From positions 1 through 43,541 of the forward strand of contig NZ_LMVP01000124.1 of NCBI RefSeq assembly GCF_002287235.1: DNA of 43,541 bases, in the 5' to 3' direction. The stretch is from Methanosarcina spelaei (GTDB lineage Archaea > Halobacteriota > Methanosarcinia > Methanosarcinales > Methanosarcinaceae). Positions 26,060 through 35,119 of the stretch are shown in pieces (positions within the stretch are counted from its first letter, which is position 1; each line of letters opens with the position of its first letter). The notes under the pieces are model-generated. The model was not told the origin of the DNA. It worked only from the letters and a program-made list of their open reading frames with translations, and did not search any database. A program made the translations under genes and the position numbers.

Positions 26060-26799
26060 CTAAGATCCCTCGAAACTGCAAAAATAAATACAAATTCAAT
26101 AACTAATAACTTTAAAATAAATTGAACTCTATAATTTAATTTAAGCATACCCTTTATAAGTTTTTCTAACCAAATCTTCAAACTTATTCTTCTCACATTG
26201 TCTTCCAATTATAGCTGTTTCTTGACCTTTAATTGTTAGAGACTTTGGACAGAAAGCTTATATGACGATATAGACCGTAGCTATTTTCCTGAGATACGAA
26301 AACTGTAACCTCATACTTTTGTGACTCTTTACATGACAGTTTTACCAATAAAAGTTGAAATCCAGTACCAGATTTTTTGACTCCTTTTTGATTCTTTTTT
26401 GACTCGGATTTGGTAAAGAAAAGAAATTTCGATAAAAAGCAGAATATTTAGTTAAAAGAGGTCATTTTTCAAGAACAAAAAGAATTTGCTGTGAAACCTG
26501 AAAAGAGTTTGCGGTGGAAAGAGTTAAAAAGGATTTTCGAAGGAGAATGCTTATTGTCAAAGTGAGTTCTAAAGGGAAAGTCACAAAAAAACACTGGTAG
26601 AGAGTCACAAATAACACTGGTAGAGAGTCACAAAAAAATATGGGTAAAGGCAAAGCTATCTTATTATTTTGAAACTACTCTGATCATTTCTGACAATTTG
26701 GCATTAGTTGGAATAGCATCAGTTGAAACGTCATCAGTTGAAACGTCATCAGTTGCAACGGACATTTTGTAGATTTGGATTCAGTTTCGTTGCATCCTT
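26060..26799. other. Intergenic interval with short repeats
   Basis: No gene. A promoter-like block at about 26232-26262 (GTTAGAGAC...GGACAGAAAGCTTATA) recurs at 1414 and 32424. Short direct repeats occur at 26570-26640 (GAGAGTCACAAA two to three times) and 26708-26758 (CATCAGTTGAAACGT repeated). The 63-codon minus-strand frame at 26462-26653 is read from these repeats and has no coding features. Confidence 0.5.
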
Positions 26800-27897
26800 T
26801 TATTTCAGCAAAGTACTGGGATTTATAAATCCACTCCTGAGCATATGGTCTGTAAGCACAAGAGCAACCATAGCTTCGGCAACCGGAACCATGCGCGGAG
26901 GAATCGTGGGATCATGCCTTCCTTTAATTGCTATTTCAGTGTTTTCCAGGGTTTTAAGGTCGACGGTCTGCTGAAGTTTTCCTATGGATGGGGTTGGCTT
27001 TACTGCTGCCCTGCAGACAATGTCCAGGCCGGTTGAAATTCCTCCTAAAATCCCGCCTGCGTTATTACTCAAAGTGGTTATTTTTCCATCCTCGATCCGG
27101 AAAGGATCGTTCATTTCACTTCCGCGCAGGCGAGCAGCTTCAAATCCGGCTCCTATTTCAAAACCTTTAACGGCAGGAATACTCATCAGGGCTTTTGCAA
27201 GGTCTGCATCCAGTCGGTCAAAGACAGGCTCTCCAAGGCCGGCAGGTACACCTTTTATAATAAGCTCGACAATGCCTCCGATACTGTCCCCTTCCTGGCG
27301 AAGGGCCGAAACTTTCTCAAGCATTTTTCCGGCAGCATCAAGATCAGCACAGCGCACTGGGGTCTTTTCTACGTTTTCAAGAATCTCTTCAAAGGAGAGG
27401 GGCTTTGCACGGATGGCTCCAAGTTCAAGCACATGCCCTACAATTCGGATTCCGAACCTGGAAAGCAGGAGTTTTGCAAGAGCTCCGCCCGCGACCCTGC
27501 CTATTGTTTCCCTGGCTGAAGATCTGCCTCCACCACGGTGGTCCCTCATTCCGTAACGGGCCATATACGTAAAATCAGCATGTCCGGGCCTGGGAGTGTC
27601 TTTAATAGCGTCATAAGCCGAAGACTTGGCATCCGAGTTCCAGACAAGCATAGAAACAGGAGTGCCTGTACTCATTCCTTCAAAAATTCCTGAAAGAATT
27701 TCAACCCTATCGGCCTCGTGTCTCGGAGTTGAAACCTCACTCTGTCCCGGACGCCTCCTGTCCAGTTCTTTCTGAATATCAACTTCGGAGAAAGGAAGTC
27801 CTGCAGGCAGTCCATCTACCACAACACCTACAGCCCTGCCGTGGGATTCACCCCAGGTCGTAATTCGAAACATCTGCCCGAAAACGTTTCCAGCCAT
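26800..27897 (-). CDS. aroC: Chorismate synthase
   Basis: Converts 5-enolpyruvylshikimate 3-phosphate to chorismate, the last common step of aromatic amino acid synthesis, using reduced FMN. The 365-residue length fits. Signature regions are present: [20 protein letters not shown] (11-30), [59 protein letters not shown], and near the end [20 protein letters not shown]. Conserved His and Arg positions are intact. It follows the CDF gene by five bases on the same strand, so the two are probably co-transcribed although functionally unrelated. Confidence 0.97.
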   Translation of the reverse strand: MAGNVFGQMFRITTWGESHGRAVGVVVDGLPAGLPFSEVDIQKELDRRRPGQSEVSTPRHEADRVEILSGIFEGMSTGTPVSMLVWNSDAKSSAYDAIKDTPRPGHADFTYMARYGMRDHRGGGRSSARETIGRVAGGALAKLLLSRFGIRIVGHVLELGAIRAKPLSFEEILENVEKTPVRCADLDAAGKMLEKVSALRQEGDSIGGIVELIIKGVPAGLGEPVFDRLDADLAKALMSIPAVKGFEIGAGFEAARLRGSEMNDPFRIEDGKITTLSNNAGGILGGISTGLDIVCRAAVKPTPSIGKLQQTVDLKTLENTEIAIKGRHDPTIPPRMVPVAEAMVALVLTDHMLRSGFINPSTLLK

Positions 27898-27902
27898 GCA
27901 TC

Positions 27903-28799
27903 TTAACTGGTTTTTTTGCTATTTGATCCTTGGGGTCGCTGGAGGGAGGGTTCAAGATGTACAACCACTTCAGAGACATCTTTGTATTCACCCTTCAGCT
28001 TTTTGCTGACTTTATGAGCGACAAGGTGTGCATCCTCAAGTGGCATATCCGACTGGACAAGAAGGTGCATATCAACCTTGATATCTCCCATGCTACCACG
28101 AGTTCGGATTTTATGGCATCCCTTTACTCCTTCGACTCCCATGACCAGGTCACAAATTTCTTTCTCTTCAATTCTGGACATATCCAGAAGGGCCCTTGAA
28201 CCTTCTTTAATAATCCTGTACCCGGCTCTGAAAATGATAAAAGCAATTACTACAGCTATTAAAGGGTCCATGGAGGAGAAACCGAGCTTGACAGCCGCCA
28301 GACTTACTATAACCGAGAGGGAGACATAAATGTCACTCTTTGTGTGCATGGAGTCTGCTATAAGCACCTGGCTTCTGAGAAGTTCACCCTGCTTATATTC
28401 GTATTGTGTTACCAGATAGTTAATACACATCGTTCCGAGAATTATGAGAAAACTTATAGCTGTGACTTCTGGCACGCTTGGGGTAAAGAAACGATTAAGA
28501 GCGTTCAGGAATATCTCAATCCCTACAAAGATCAAAAGTAAAGCAATAAAAATGGAGGCTACGGTTTCATATTTTCGGTGTCCATAAGGATGTCCGAGAT
28601 CCGGCGGACGGGCTCCGATGAAACTCCCAGCCAATCCTATAATATTGGAAACTCCATCAAAAAGAGAGTGGTAGCCGTCTGCAGTCATGCTCAGTGTACT
28701 GGTCAAGGTTCCGTAAATTATTTTGGCAAACGCAACTGCAAGGTTCAGAAATAGTACATAGATGAGAACTTGCTGTACTTTTTTGAACTTCTGTAACAT
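27903..28799 (-). CDS. Cation diffusion facilitator (CDF) family metal exporter
   Basis: A 298-residue membrane transporter that would export Zn2+, Fe2+ or Mn2+ in exchange for protons. Six helices span about 10-215. The metal-site motifs are [10 protein letters not shown] in helix 2 (about 40-49; D-x-x-x-x-x-x-D) and ADSMHTKSD in helix 5 (about 152-160). A cytoplasmic domain of about 80 residues follows ([41 protein letters not shown]). The sequence does not reveal metal preference. GGGAG precedes the ATG. Confidence 0.93.
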   Translation of the reverse strand: MLQKFKKVQQVLIYVLFLNLAVAFAKIIYGTLTSTLSMTADGYHSLFDGVSNIIGLAGSFIGARPPDLGHPYGHRKYETVASIFIALLLIFVGIEIFLNALNRFFTPSVPEVTAISFLIILGTMCINYLVTQYEYKQGELLRSQVLIADSMHTKSDIYVSLSVIVSLAAVKLGFSSMDPLIAVVIAFIIFRAGYRIIKEGSRALLDMSRIEEKEICDLVMGVEGVKGCHKIRTRGSMGDIKVDMHLLVQSDMPLEDAHLVAHKVSKKLKGEYKDVSEVVVHLEPSLQRPQGSNSKKTS

Positions 28800-29048
28800 A
28801 CATCTGACTCCCTACATCGAATGTGCGAAGCCGGAAAACAGGCTGCGGATAATAAACAATTAAGAAAATTAATCCTGAAAAAATTAATTTGGTTGAAGAC
28901 TATCAAGAAGCTATCAATGATATACTGATTTATTTTTATATAAAATTCTGCCTTTTAAAAAAAGGGTAAAAATAAGGGTAAGAAAAAAAGCAATGTGAAA
29001 AAGCAATGTGAAAAAGTAAGATGAATAAAAGCGGAAGAAATAGATTTT

Positions 29049-29789
29049 TTATTCCAAACTTGTCCATTTCATATAAGCTTCCACTATTTCCTGCCCTTCC
29101 AGAAATACCAGTCCGTGTTCTTTACCATACTCTTTTGAGTCTTCTTTAGAGAGAGCTTTTCCATTACTATCATCAAGCATTTCGCAGACTACCATTGCAG
29201 GAGTAATGCCTGCCATGCGGGCAAGAGCAACTGAAAGTTCGGTCTGGCCTTTGCGGTCATCCAGAAGCCCATCTGCAGCCCTTAGCAGTGCAACGTGCCC
29301 AGGGGTTCTAAATTCGTCCCCAAAATGAATTTCATCCCCTGAAAGCTTTTTTTCCGTAATTTCTCCTATCTTCCGGATAGTAAGGGCTCTTTCGTTATCA
29401 GGAATGCCGGTTCGGGTCTCCCTGTGATTGACCCAGAGAGAAAAGGACGAATGAGAATCATATTTAAGGTCGCCTTCTTTTTCTACAATTTCCCCGAGCA
29501 CATCACTGGTTTTACCGGCTTCCCTGACAAGTTCAGCCATAAAAGGCAGCCTGAGCTGTTTTGATGCTACAGGATCTACAGCCACACATATAAGGCCGCC
29601 TGCATCTTTTCGCATCCATTTCACGTCTTTGAAAGTAACCGCTTTAGCAGGAATTACAAGATCAGTTTCTCCTTCCCTTGAGTCCGAATCGTAAATCTGG
29701 ATCATTTTTCCGGCTCTCAGGGCTTCCAGCGCCCTGTTGATATTTTCATTTCTGTACGTAAGACATTCGTAAACCGTACTTCCGCTCAT
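29049..29789 (-). CDS. ribB: 3,4-dihydroxy-2-butanone 4-phosphate synthase
   Basis: Makes the four-carbon unit of riboflavin from ribulose 5-phosphate, with Mg2+. The 246 residues carry the family motifs SREGETDL (36-43), DAGGLICVAV, HRETRTGIPDNERALTI, DEFRTPGHVALLRA and RKGQTELSVALARMAGI. It is the stand-alone archaeal type without a RibA domain. Its ATG overlaps the ribK stop (ATGA), so ribK and ribB are one translationally coupled unit under the RbkR operator at 30485-30509. Confidence 0.96.
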   Translation of the reverse strand: MSGSTVYECLTYRNENINRALEALRAGKMIQIYDSDSREGETDLVIPAKAVTFKDVKWMRKDAGGLICVAVDPVASKQLRLPFMAELVREAGKTSDVLGEIVEKEGDLKYDSHSSFSLWVNHRETRTGIPDNERALTIRKIGEITEKKLSGDEIHFGDEFRTPGHVALLRAADGLLDDRKGQTELSVALARMAGITPAMVVCEMLDDSNGKALSKEDSKEYGKEHGLVFLEGQEIVEAYMKWTSLE

Positions 29790-30463
29790 TTCTGGTTCTC
29801 CATTCCCTGTTTTTTTAACTGCACCACAACTCTGTCCCCATCGTTCAATCCCAGGGCGTCTCTTAACTTTACAGGTGCAATAATCTCAATCAAATCCGAT
29901 GGGTAGTGTGTTCTTTCTGGAGCGACTACAGCAGCCTCTATACCACCAATGACAACTGGATAACATTTCCCGCCTCCGAATGTACGTTCTCCGTCATTGA
30001 AACCTTCTACCCGGACAGCCGGCATTTCACGTAAGAGATTTCTAAGAGGTGAACTGCTTTCAGAAAGCTGTACGTTCAGAGTCCCAGGGAAAGGTACAAA
30101 ATGCAATTTTTCTTCAAATTGCTTCCGGTATCCGGGTATATTTACATAGTACTGACCTTCGCCGAGTCCCTTGAGCACCTTTCCTTCAAGTTCGAGAATC
30201 TCGCATTCCGGAGAAAAGATCCTGCTATAATCGACGTACTCATTCTTAAGAACTTCAATCCCTTTTTCTGTCATTGTTATCAACTGGCCACCGGGAACGA
30301 TCTTCCTTTCAATCAGCCCTTCTTCTTCCAGCTGTTTGAGCTTTCTTGCTGCGGTTTTGGAGCTCGCTCCTGTATGCTTTTGAAACTCGCTCGATGAGAC
30401 CTTGATGGTTTTATTTACTGCTCCTATAAGTGCGAGTTTTTTAAGGTATTCAATGTCAGGCAC
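29786..30463 (-). CDS. ribK: RbkR: HTH regulator fused to CTP-dependent riboflavin kinase
   Basis: A two-domain archaeal protein. The N-terminal winged helix (about 1-90; KVSSSEFQKHTGASSKTAAR, KLEEEGLIERKIVPGGQ, MTEKGIEVL) should bind the rib promoter. The C-terminal domain is the CTP-dependent riboflavin kinase that makes FMN (GLGEGQYYVNIPGYRKQFEE, FVPFPGTLNVQL, FGGGKCYPV, SDLIEIIAPVKLRDALGL). RbkR proteins of this architecture are known to repress riboflavin genes. I take GTG 30463 (GGGGG seven bases upstream); TTG 30499 would add 12 residues overlapping the operator. It heads the ribK-ribB operon, so it is probably autoregulated. Confidence 0.95.
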   Translation of the reverse strand: MPDIEYLKKLALIGAVNKTIKVSSSEFQKHTGASSKTAARKLKQLEEEGLIERKIVPGGQLITMTEKGIEVLKNEYVDYSRIFSPECEILELEGKVLKGLGEGQYYVNIPGYRKQFEEKLHFVPFPGTLNVQLSESSSPLRNLLREMPAVRVEGFNDGERTFGGGKCYPVVIGGIEAAVVAPERTHYPSDLIEIIAPVKLRDALGLNDGDRVVVQLKKQGMENQK

Positions 30464-30484
30464 TGTCGGCCCCCATCTTAATTT

Positions 30485-30509
30485 TGAGATGCATCTCAAT
30501 TATGAGATG
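30485..30509 (-). promoter_or_regulatory. RbkR-type operator, overlapping inverted GAGATG repeats
   Basis: TGAGATGCATCTCA (30485-30498) is a perfect palindrome, and CATCTCA-ATTA-TGAGATG (30492-30509) is a second that shares a half-site, giving three GAGATG units. A TATA-like TTTATTATAA lies about 20 bases upstream on the minus strand, so the operator covers the expected start site of the ribK-ribB transcript. This fits repression by the RbkR it precedes. Confidence 0.75.
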
Positions 30510-30733
30510 TTATACAATGCATTCCGTTATAATAAAACTTTTGATAGCAAAGTCCACCTGATGCCTTTTAAGGAAATTTTTTAGTATCTTCTGGGATTGC
30601 TAAAATTTGACATCAATTTTACTGGCAGCTGGCAACAATAAATCAAAAACTCGGAAAATACTATGTCCCGAAAGTTATCTAAACTCAAATTAACTTCTTA
30701 TCATTTTTAACACAAAAACCAAGTTCATTGTTT

Positions 30734-31003
30734 TTATTGATGCATAGGTTTTTGCATTTTACCTGGTCTAGCTGAAGGTTTTGAACTCAGTTTTTTTAAC
30801 TTCATGCCTCTGTTAGTCATTTCAGTTTCTACATCTTCAAGCAAGGTCCTGAGATCAATCACAACTTCGAGTAAATGAGAATCAGAAGTATTTACAAGCC
30901 CTTCGTCAACTGCATGCCTTATTCTTTCTAGCATCTTTATTCTTAAATAGTTGAGAGTGTTGGGATCTAGAGGTCTAGAATGTTCAGACTTGTTATCTAC
31001 CAT
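30734..31003 (-). CDS. Small unknown protein
   Basis: An 89-residue soluble, basic and helical protein (TLNYLRIKMLERIRHAVDEG, then LEVVIDLRTLLEDVETEMTN), with a disordered Lys/Pro/Ser-rich tail (KKLSSKPSARPGKMQ). Coding bias is good and TGAGGAG lies ahead of the ATG. No family recognised and no operon partner. The helical core may dimerise. Confidence 0.6.
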   Translation of the reverse strand: MVDNKSEHSRPLDPNTLNYLRIKMLERIRHAVDEGLVNTSDSHLLEVVIDLRTLLEDVETEMTNRGMKLKKLSSKPSARPGKMQKPMHQ

Positions 31004-31386
31004 TCTTTTTAACTCCTCATGTTTTTAAGTAATTATAGGGCACAATATACAGAAATGTATAAAAAGAATTGTAAGAAGAATCTATAGAGATAGTTTTGAG
31101 ATAGTTTTTTGTACTCTCTTAAAGTCTTTTTTGTCTGAGAATTCGAGATTTCACATATATAATCTTAACCATATCAGGTTTAAGCAGTTCAAAATTGCAC
31201 CATTCTTCTTCCATGGTCAGCACATCTATATATAGCCTGGCAATATGTCGGTAGATGTAAAGTCTTCGAGAACTTAATCTATTTTTAGCCAGCTGCGTAC
31301 TTATAATATGTTGATTTCCCGAAGACTATACAGAACCTTATCGTAATCTCAAATCGGGTTTCTACAGAGAATAACTTGAATTTTTA
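31004..31386. other. Intergenic interval
   Basis: No gene. An inverted repeat pairs AGTCTTCGAGAA (from 31260) with TTTCCCGAAGACT (ending near 31328), about 45 bases apart; it could be an RNA stem or a relic of an element end. Confidence 0.35.
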
Positions 31387-31791
31387 TCAGAGTAATTTCT
31401 TTCCTGCATCCGGGCCGGGAGCACACTGGAAGACATCGGTAATCTTGACTTCGATGAGAGTTTTTGCAGGAAGCCCGGGTTTTGCTGTATGCACAATTTC
31501 TTTCATTTTTTCAAATTTTTCCCCAGAGTCAATAATATCAGCTTTACCTTTTATCTGGAAACAGCCGCCTGTATCAGGGCCCCAAACGTAAACTGCAATA
31601 TTTGGATTCTCTTTTAGGTTTTCCAGGGACTTAAGCATAAAATTGTCTGCAATCCAGATTGTCTCATCATCCACAAGCTGGCAGAACCCTATAGGCACTA
31701 CGTTAGGAACTCCTTCTTTTGAGGCCGTAGCTACGGGAAAAATCTTTACCTTCGAAAATGCAGTTTTCATCTTTTCATCTAATTTTACCAT
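31387..31791 (-). CDS. Pyridoxamine 5'-phosphate oxidase-fold flavoprotein
   Basis: A 134-residue split-barrel protein of the PPOX family that probably binds FMN. Features: FPVATASKEGVPNVVPIG (about 18-35), IWIADNFMLKSLENLKENP, and IAVYVWGPDTGGCFQIKGKA with the usual Gly-rich strand. The C-terminal CAPGPDAGK may add a Cys ligand. I take ATG 31791 rather than ATG 31842, because the extra 17 residues are unlike the family and GGGTGTGA precedes the inner ATG. Substrate unknown; monocistronic. Confidence 0.85.
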   Translation of the reverse strand: MVKLDEKMKTAFSKVKIFPVATASKEGVPNVVPIGFCQLVDDETIWIADNFMLKSLENLKENPNIAVYVWGPDTGGCFQIKGKADIIDSGEKFEKMKEIVHTAKPGLPAKTLIEVKITDVFQCAPGPDAGKKLL

Positions 31792-32536
31792 AGTATCACA
31801 CCCAAGATAATTGTAGTATATATTAATATAGTTAAGCGTCATAATTCTGTATCTGACTTTTGTTTGTGTATTTTAATGACCTTTCAATCTATAAAATATA
31901 AAAAATTTCTAAAGCCTTGAGCTAATATACAATATCTTTCTCAGGGAGGTTAATACTAATGGTTTTAGAAACTTTTTACTATTCTCTGGTTTCCAGTTCC
32001 ATTTTCAAATCATGCAAAAAAATAAAATTTTAAGAACAATAAGGGCTAATCCCCGTCAGTTTAATGGTGGGAAACAGTCCGTCAACCTCAACAAAACACC
32101 AAATCTAATTTTTTAGATTTCCTAGGTTAAAGCAATTTATTCAGGTGCATGCACAATAACGGTAAGTTCTCGTCCTTCGAACTCTTTAATTGATTACACC
32201 AATATAGTCCGAATTGGATAGTTCATAAACAAAAAAGACTATATTTATTATTTCTTAACTTAAATAAGGCTTTTATGTATTAAAATCGAATATTACTTTA
32301 TTTTATATTTATTTTTGAATATGAGTTAAGGCATAATACTCAAATAAATAATTTATGGCCAAATCATCAAACTATAAAAATATTATAAAGTAATCCAGAC
32401 TCAAAATCCGCTTGAAAATTGCATTGTTAGAGAGAGTGGACATAAAACTTATAAGAAGTTAAGAAAGAGGAGTTTATGGAGTTCAAATGTGCTTTCCCGG
32501 TTCATACGAACTCCATACTTGCTTTGGAAGGTTTAT
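31792..32536. other. Intergenic interval with possible IS605-end relic and promoter
   Basis: At 32041-32100, GGGCTAATCCCCGTCAG and GGTGGGAAACAG can fold into a hairpin like those found at the right ends of IS200/IS605 elements; no transposase is near, so this is a weak call. At 32424-32455 a promoter-like block (GTTAGAGAG...GGACATAAAACTTATA) precedes the surface-protein gene at 32537 and recurs at 1414 and 26232. The rest is AT-rich without a gene. Confidence 0.4.
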
Positions 32537-33652
32537 ATGGCAATGCGAAAACTTCTCTTCATATTATCAGTTATTTTGATTTTTTTTTGTTCTATAGGTA
32601 CTGTTTTTGGAATAAATCCAACTGATAATATATCAGTCCAGTCGGGTGATTATTTGAATTCAGAAATGAGTAATGTAAATTTTGACTATTATCACGAATT
32701 TTTTGGCTTGAACTCGTACGGAAATACCGTAATTGCCAGATATGGCAAACTTCCTGTACTGGAAACTATGGAACAAAAGAAAAGCTGGAACTCTACTCTT
32801 GAAAAACTTAGCAATAAAATAAAAGATACTATTGCCTCTAAATACATGTATCCTCATGGGCAAGTAGTAACATGTGGGGTTAACGATAAGGGATACTTTG
32901 TAATTTTATTCAAATATGGTAATGTTGATAAATCGTTGATGAATGAGATATATGCTTTGATAGACAATTCCGCAAGAGGAATGGGCATACTTGGCATTCC
33001 AGTAGAATTTGGATATGGTACTTATATTAAGGCGGATATTCCACTAAGTACAGATGTAAAGAATCTTTCTGAATCAGAAAACCACTTTATCGAAGAATAT
33101 ATGAAACAAAAGCATGAACCTGTATATAAAGGTGGAGATATTGCAAATTATGGAACTATCCCTCTGTTTAAAGATGAGAATGAGTACAATGTATGGGCGA
33201 ATAAATTGGATTTGATTTATAAGCGCGTTGGTGAAAAAATAGATGCATATATGGATAAAGGTCAGCTTAGATCATTTGGATTAGAGTTAACTAGGCTGCA
33301 AGTTGGGATTCCCGAAAATATATCAAGTGAAGAAAAGATGACTATTTCTAAAGAAATTTATCCGATAATTGATGAAGAGGCAAGAAAATTAAATTTGACT
33401 GATTTCCCTGTTGCTTTTCAAAGTGTGGGAAACTATACTGATGTAATAGCGAATTCAAATGGAAATTTAACCACTAACTCAAATGGAAATTTAACCACTA
33501 ACTCAAACGGAAATTTAACCACTAACTCAAATGGAAATTTAACCACGAACTCAAATGGAAATAAATCGAGTGATAAGAAAGTTACTCCAGGTTTTGGATT
33601 ATTAGGAAACTTTATCTGCCTGTATGGTGGATGGAAGTTCAGGAAGAAGTAA
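32537..33652 (+). CDS. Exported surface protein, duplicated domain, Asn-rich repeats and PGF-type tail
   Basis: About 371 residues. Signal peptide MAMRKLLFILSVILIFFC is followed by two similar domains: ARYGKLPVLETMEQKKSWNS...LGIPVEFGYG (about 50-155) and ANYGTIPLFKDENEYNVWAN...FPVAFQSVG (about 185-305). A linker of tandem TTNSNGNL octapeptides follows, then TPGFGLLGNFICLYGGWKF and basic residues, the tripartite PGF-type anchor of Methanosarcina surface proteins. I take ATG 32537 behind GGAAGG; GTG 32489 would extend upstream without a binding site. Function unknown. A decayed TnpB begins at the stop codon, so an IS inserted just downstream. Confidence 0.75.
   Translation: MAMRKLLFILSVILIFFCSIGTVFGINPTDNISVQSGDYLNSEMSNVNFDYYHEFFGLNSYGNTVIARYGKLPVLETMEQKKSWNSTLEKLSNKIKDTIASKYMYPHGQVVTCGVNDKGYFVILFKYGNVDKSLMNEIYALIDNSARGMGILGIPVEFGYGTYIKADIPLSTDVKNLSESENHFIEEYMKQKHEPVYKGGDIANYGTIPLFKDENEYNVWANKLDLIYKRVGEKIDAYMDKGQLRSFGLELTRLQVGIPENISSEEKMTISKEIYPIIDEEARKLNLTDFPVAFQSVGNYTDVIANSNGNLTTNSNGNLTTNSNGNLTTNSNGNLTTNSNGNKSSDKKVTPGFGLLGNFICLYGGWKFRKK
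33452..33562 (+). repeat. In-frame 24-bp tandem repeat, 4.6 copies
   Basis: Units of AACTCAAATGGA-AATTTAACCACT begin at 33452, 33476, 33500 and 33524, with a partial fifth at 33548; they encode NSNGNLTT. The copies differ by one or two bases, so expansion is recent. Each unit carries an N-x-T sequon (NLT), so copy number also changes the number of possible N-glycosylation sites. Confidence 0.93.
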
Positions 33653-33653
33653 T

Positions 33654-34151
33654 ACAGGGTTCTTTGTTACAGAAGAAAAAGCTCTGGCAAAAGTACAGCG
33701 TAAAATCTCAAAACTTGTAAAAGGAACACCTGAAAGAGCAAAGGCTTTGAAAGCTATTCAGCGCGTTCATGAAAAAATCGCAAACAAAAGAGAGGATTTT
33801 GTACAAAAAATGAGTCTTGGCCTGATCAGAACTTATGATTTGATCACTTTTGAAGATCTTAATGTCAAAGGAGTGACAAAAAAATCACTGCCTCGCAAAA
33901 CATATTGCAGATACAGCATGGAGTAAATTGACAGCTATCACGTCTTACAAGGCAGAATATGCTGGTAAACGTGTAGAGCTTGTCAATCCATGTAACACAT
34001 CACACATGTGCTCAGGCTGTGATCAAAAGTTAAAAAAGACCTATTGGAGAGAATACACAGCTGTCCTTACTGTGGTCTTACTCTTGATAGAGATCATAAT
34101 GCCGCTATTAATACTCTCAGACTGGGATTACGGTCTGTAGCGAAAGCTTAG
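33654..34151 (+). pseudogene. TnpB (IS605/IS200 OrfB) relic, 5'-truncated and frameshifted
   Basis: Reading across frames: FFVTEEKALAKVQRKISKLV, then TYDLITFEDLNVKG (the RuvC-II Glu region), then after a shift LAKHIADTAWSKL, then ITSYKAEYAGKRVELVNP, then TSHMCSGC (zinc-finger half), and after another shift ERIHSCPYCGLTLDRDHNAA (second CxxC and the final RuvC Asp), ending at TAG. The N-terminal half is missing and at least two frameshifts remain, so no active nuclease is made. Confidence 0.88.
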
Positions 34152-34190
34152 ATGTCCGCAACTTCAGTCGTGGGAGTAATCACTTTTATT
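34152..34190 (+). mobile_element. Right end of the decayed IS605-type element
   Basis: After the TnpB stop, GTCCGCAACTTCAGTCG then TGGGAGTAATCAC has the short hairpin style of IS200/IS605 right ends, the region that overlaps the 3' TnpB-associated guide RNA in active elements. The left end is not recognisable. Confidence 0.5.
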
Positions 34191-34483
34191 AAACAAAATC
34201 TTTCTAATCGAAAAAGGAAACAAAATAATCAATATATCAGTTTGAAATGATATTCAAAGGCAATGTATTAGTTCCTGTTTTTGTATTGATGAAAATTCGG
34301 ATAGATCGCTGTTTCTTAAATAAGGAGAAGAGTTTAATAAACTCGGATGAAGTTCTATCATGCTTTTTATCATTCTTTTAAAATTCAAAAAGAACCAGAA
34401 AATATTAAAAAATTTATCTCCAGGGAAAATGTCGCCGGAGAAGTTAAGTATTTAGTATCTTGAATCCATCTATTGATTATACC
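34191..34483. other. Intergenic interval
   Basis: AT-rich, no gene. A TATA-like stretch (TTAAGTATTTAGTA, about 34443-34456) lies 27 bases before the ATG of the next gene; no good ribosome-binding site is seen, so that gene may be leaderless or nearly so. Confidence 0.35.
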
Positions 34484-35119
34484 ATGACAAGAGAAATTGA
34501 AGTTGAGTGCCCCTCATGCTCTCCTGACGAAGAGGTAGGGCATGAGGTTTTGAAAGAGGGCCAGAGTCCGCTTGTTCGCTGTCTGGAATGCGGGCAGGTT
34601 CATGCAGTAAAGCTTAAAACCCCTAAATCCGTTAGTTTGAAAGTGATAATCAGCAAAATGGATGTCACAAATACCTACAAGACTGAACTTGACTCAGAGA
34701 CTATCCTTCAAGTAGACGATGAGCTGGTTATAGACGATGAAGAAACAGGAGTAGTTATACCTATCCTGATTACTGCTCTTGATGCAGGAGGAAAACGGGT
34801 TCAGGTTGCCCGGGCAGAAGATACCGAGACAGTCTGGGGTAGGGCCATTGATGAAGTAACTGTAAAATTTTCCGCACAGGCAGGAACTGAAAAAACCGAG
34901 GTTCTTGAAAAACGTGTGTCTGGCGATTATGAATTTGTTGTAGGAGCAGAAGAAAGAGTGGGAAATAAAAGTCTTTTCATTAGTAAAATCAAGGTAAGGG
35001 ATGGGGCATTCCGATCCAGAAAAGGCGATGTTGTGCTTGCAAAATATGTGAAAAGAATTTTTGCGAGAAAGAAATGGGAAGGTTCGGGTCAGCGTGATTT
35101 CCGAAGAGGGCCGTGGTAA
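34484..35119 (+). CDS. HVO_0476-type archaeal zinc-finger protein
   Basis: A 211-residue cytoplasmic protein of the conserved archaeal family COG1326. The N-terminus holds a four-Cys zinc site ([15 protein letters not shown] and RCLECGQVH). Beta-rich domains follow ([38 protein letters not shown]). The basic C-terminus ([20 protein letters not shown]) could bind nucleic acid. Exact role unknown. I take ATG 34484; TTG 34460 would add eight residues. Its 3' end overlaps the pcm frame by up to 59 bases, so the two are translated together, an arrangement expected of an operon. Confidence 0.85.
   Translation: MTREIEVECPSCSPDEEVGHEVLKEGQSPLVRCLECGQVHAVKLKTPKSVSLKVIISKMDVTNTYKTELDSETILQVDDELVIDDEETGVVIPILITALDAGGKRVQVARAEDTETVWGRAIDEVTVKFSAQAGTEKTEVLEKRVSGDYEFVVGAEERVGNKSLFISKIKVRDGAFRSRKGDVVLAKYVKRIFARKKWEGSGQRDFRRGPW

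Noticed and set aside
26462-26653. 63-codon minus-strand frame MPLPIFFCDSLPV...
   Set aside because: Translated from short direct repeats with no coding character.
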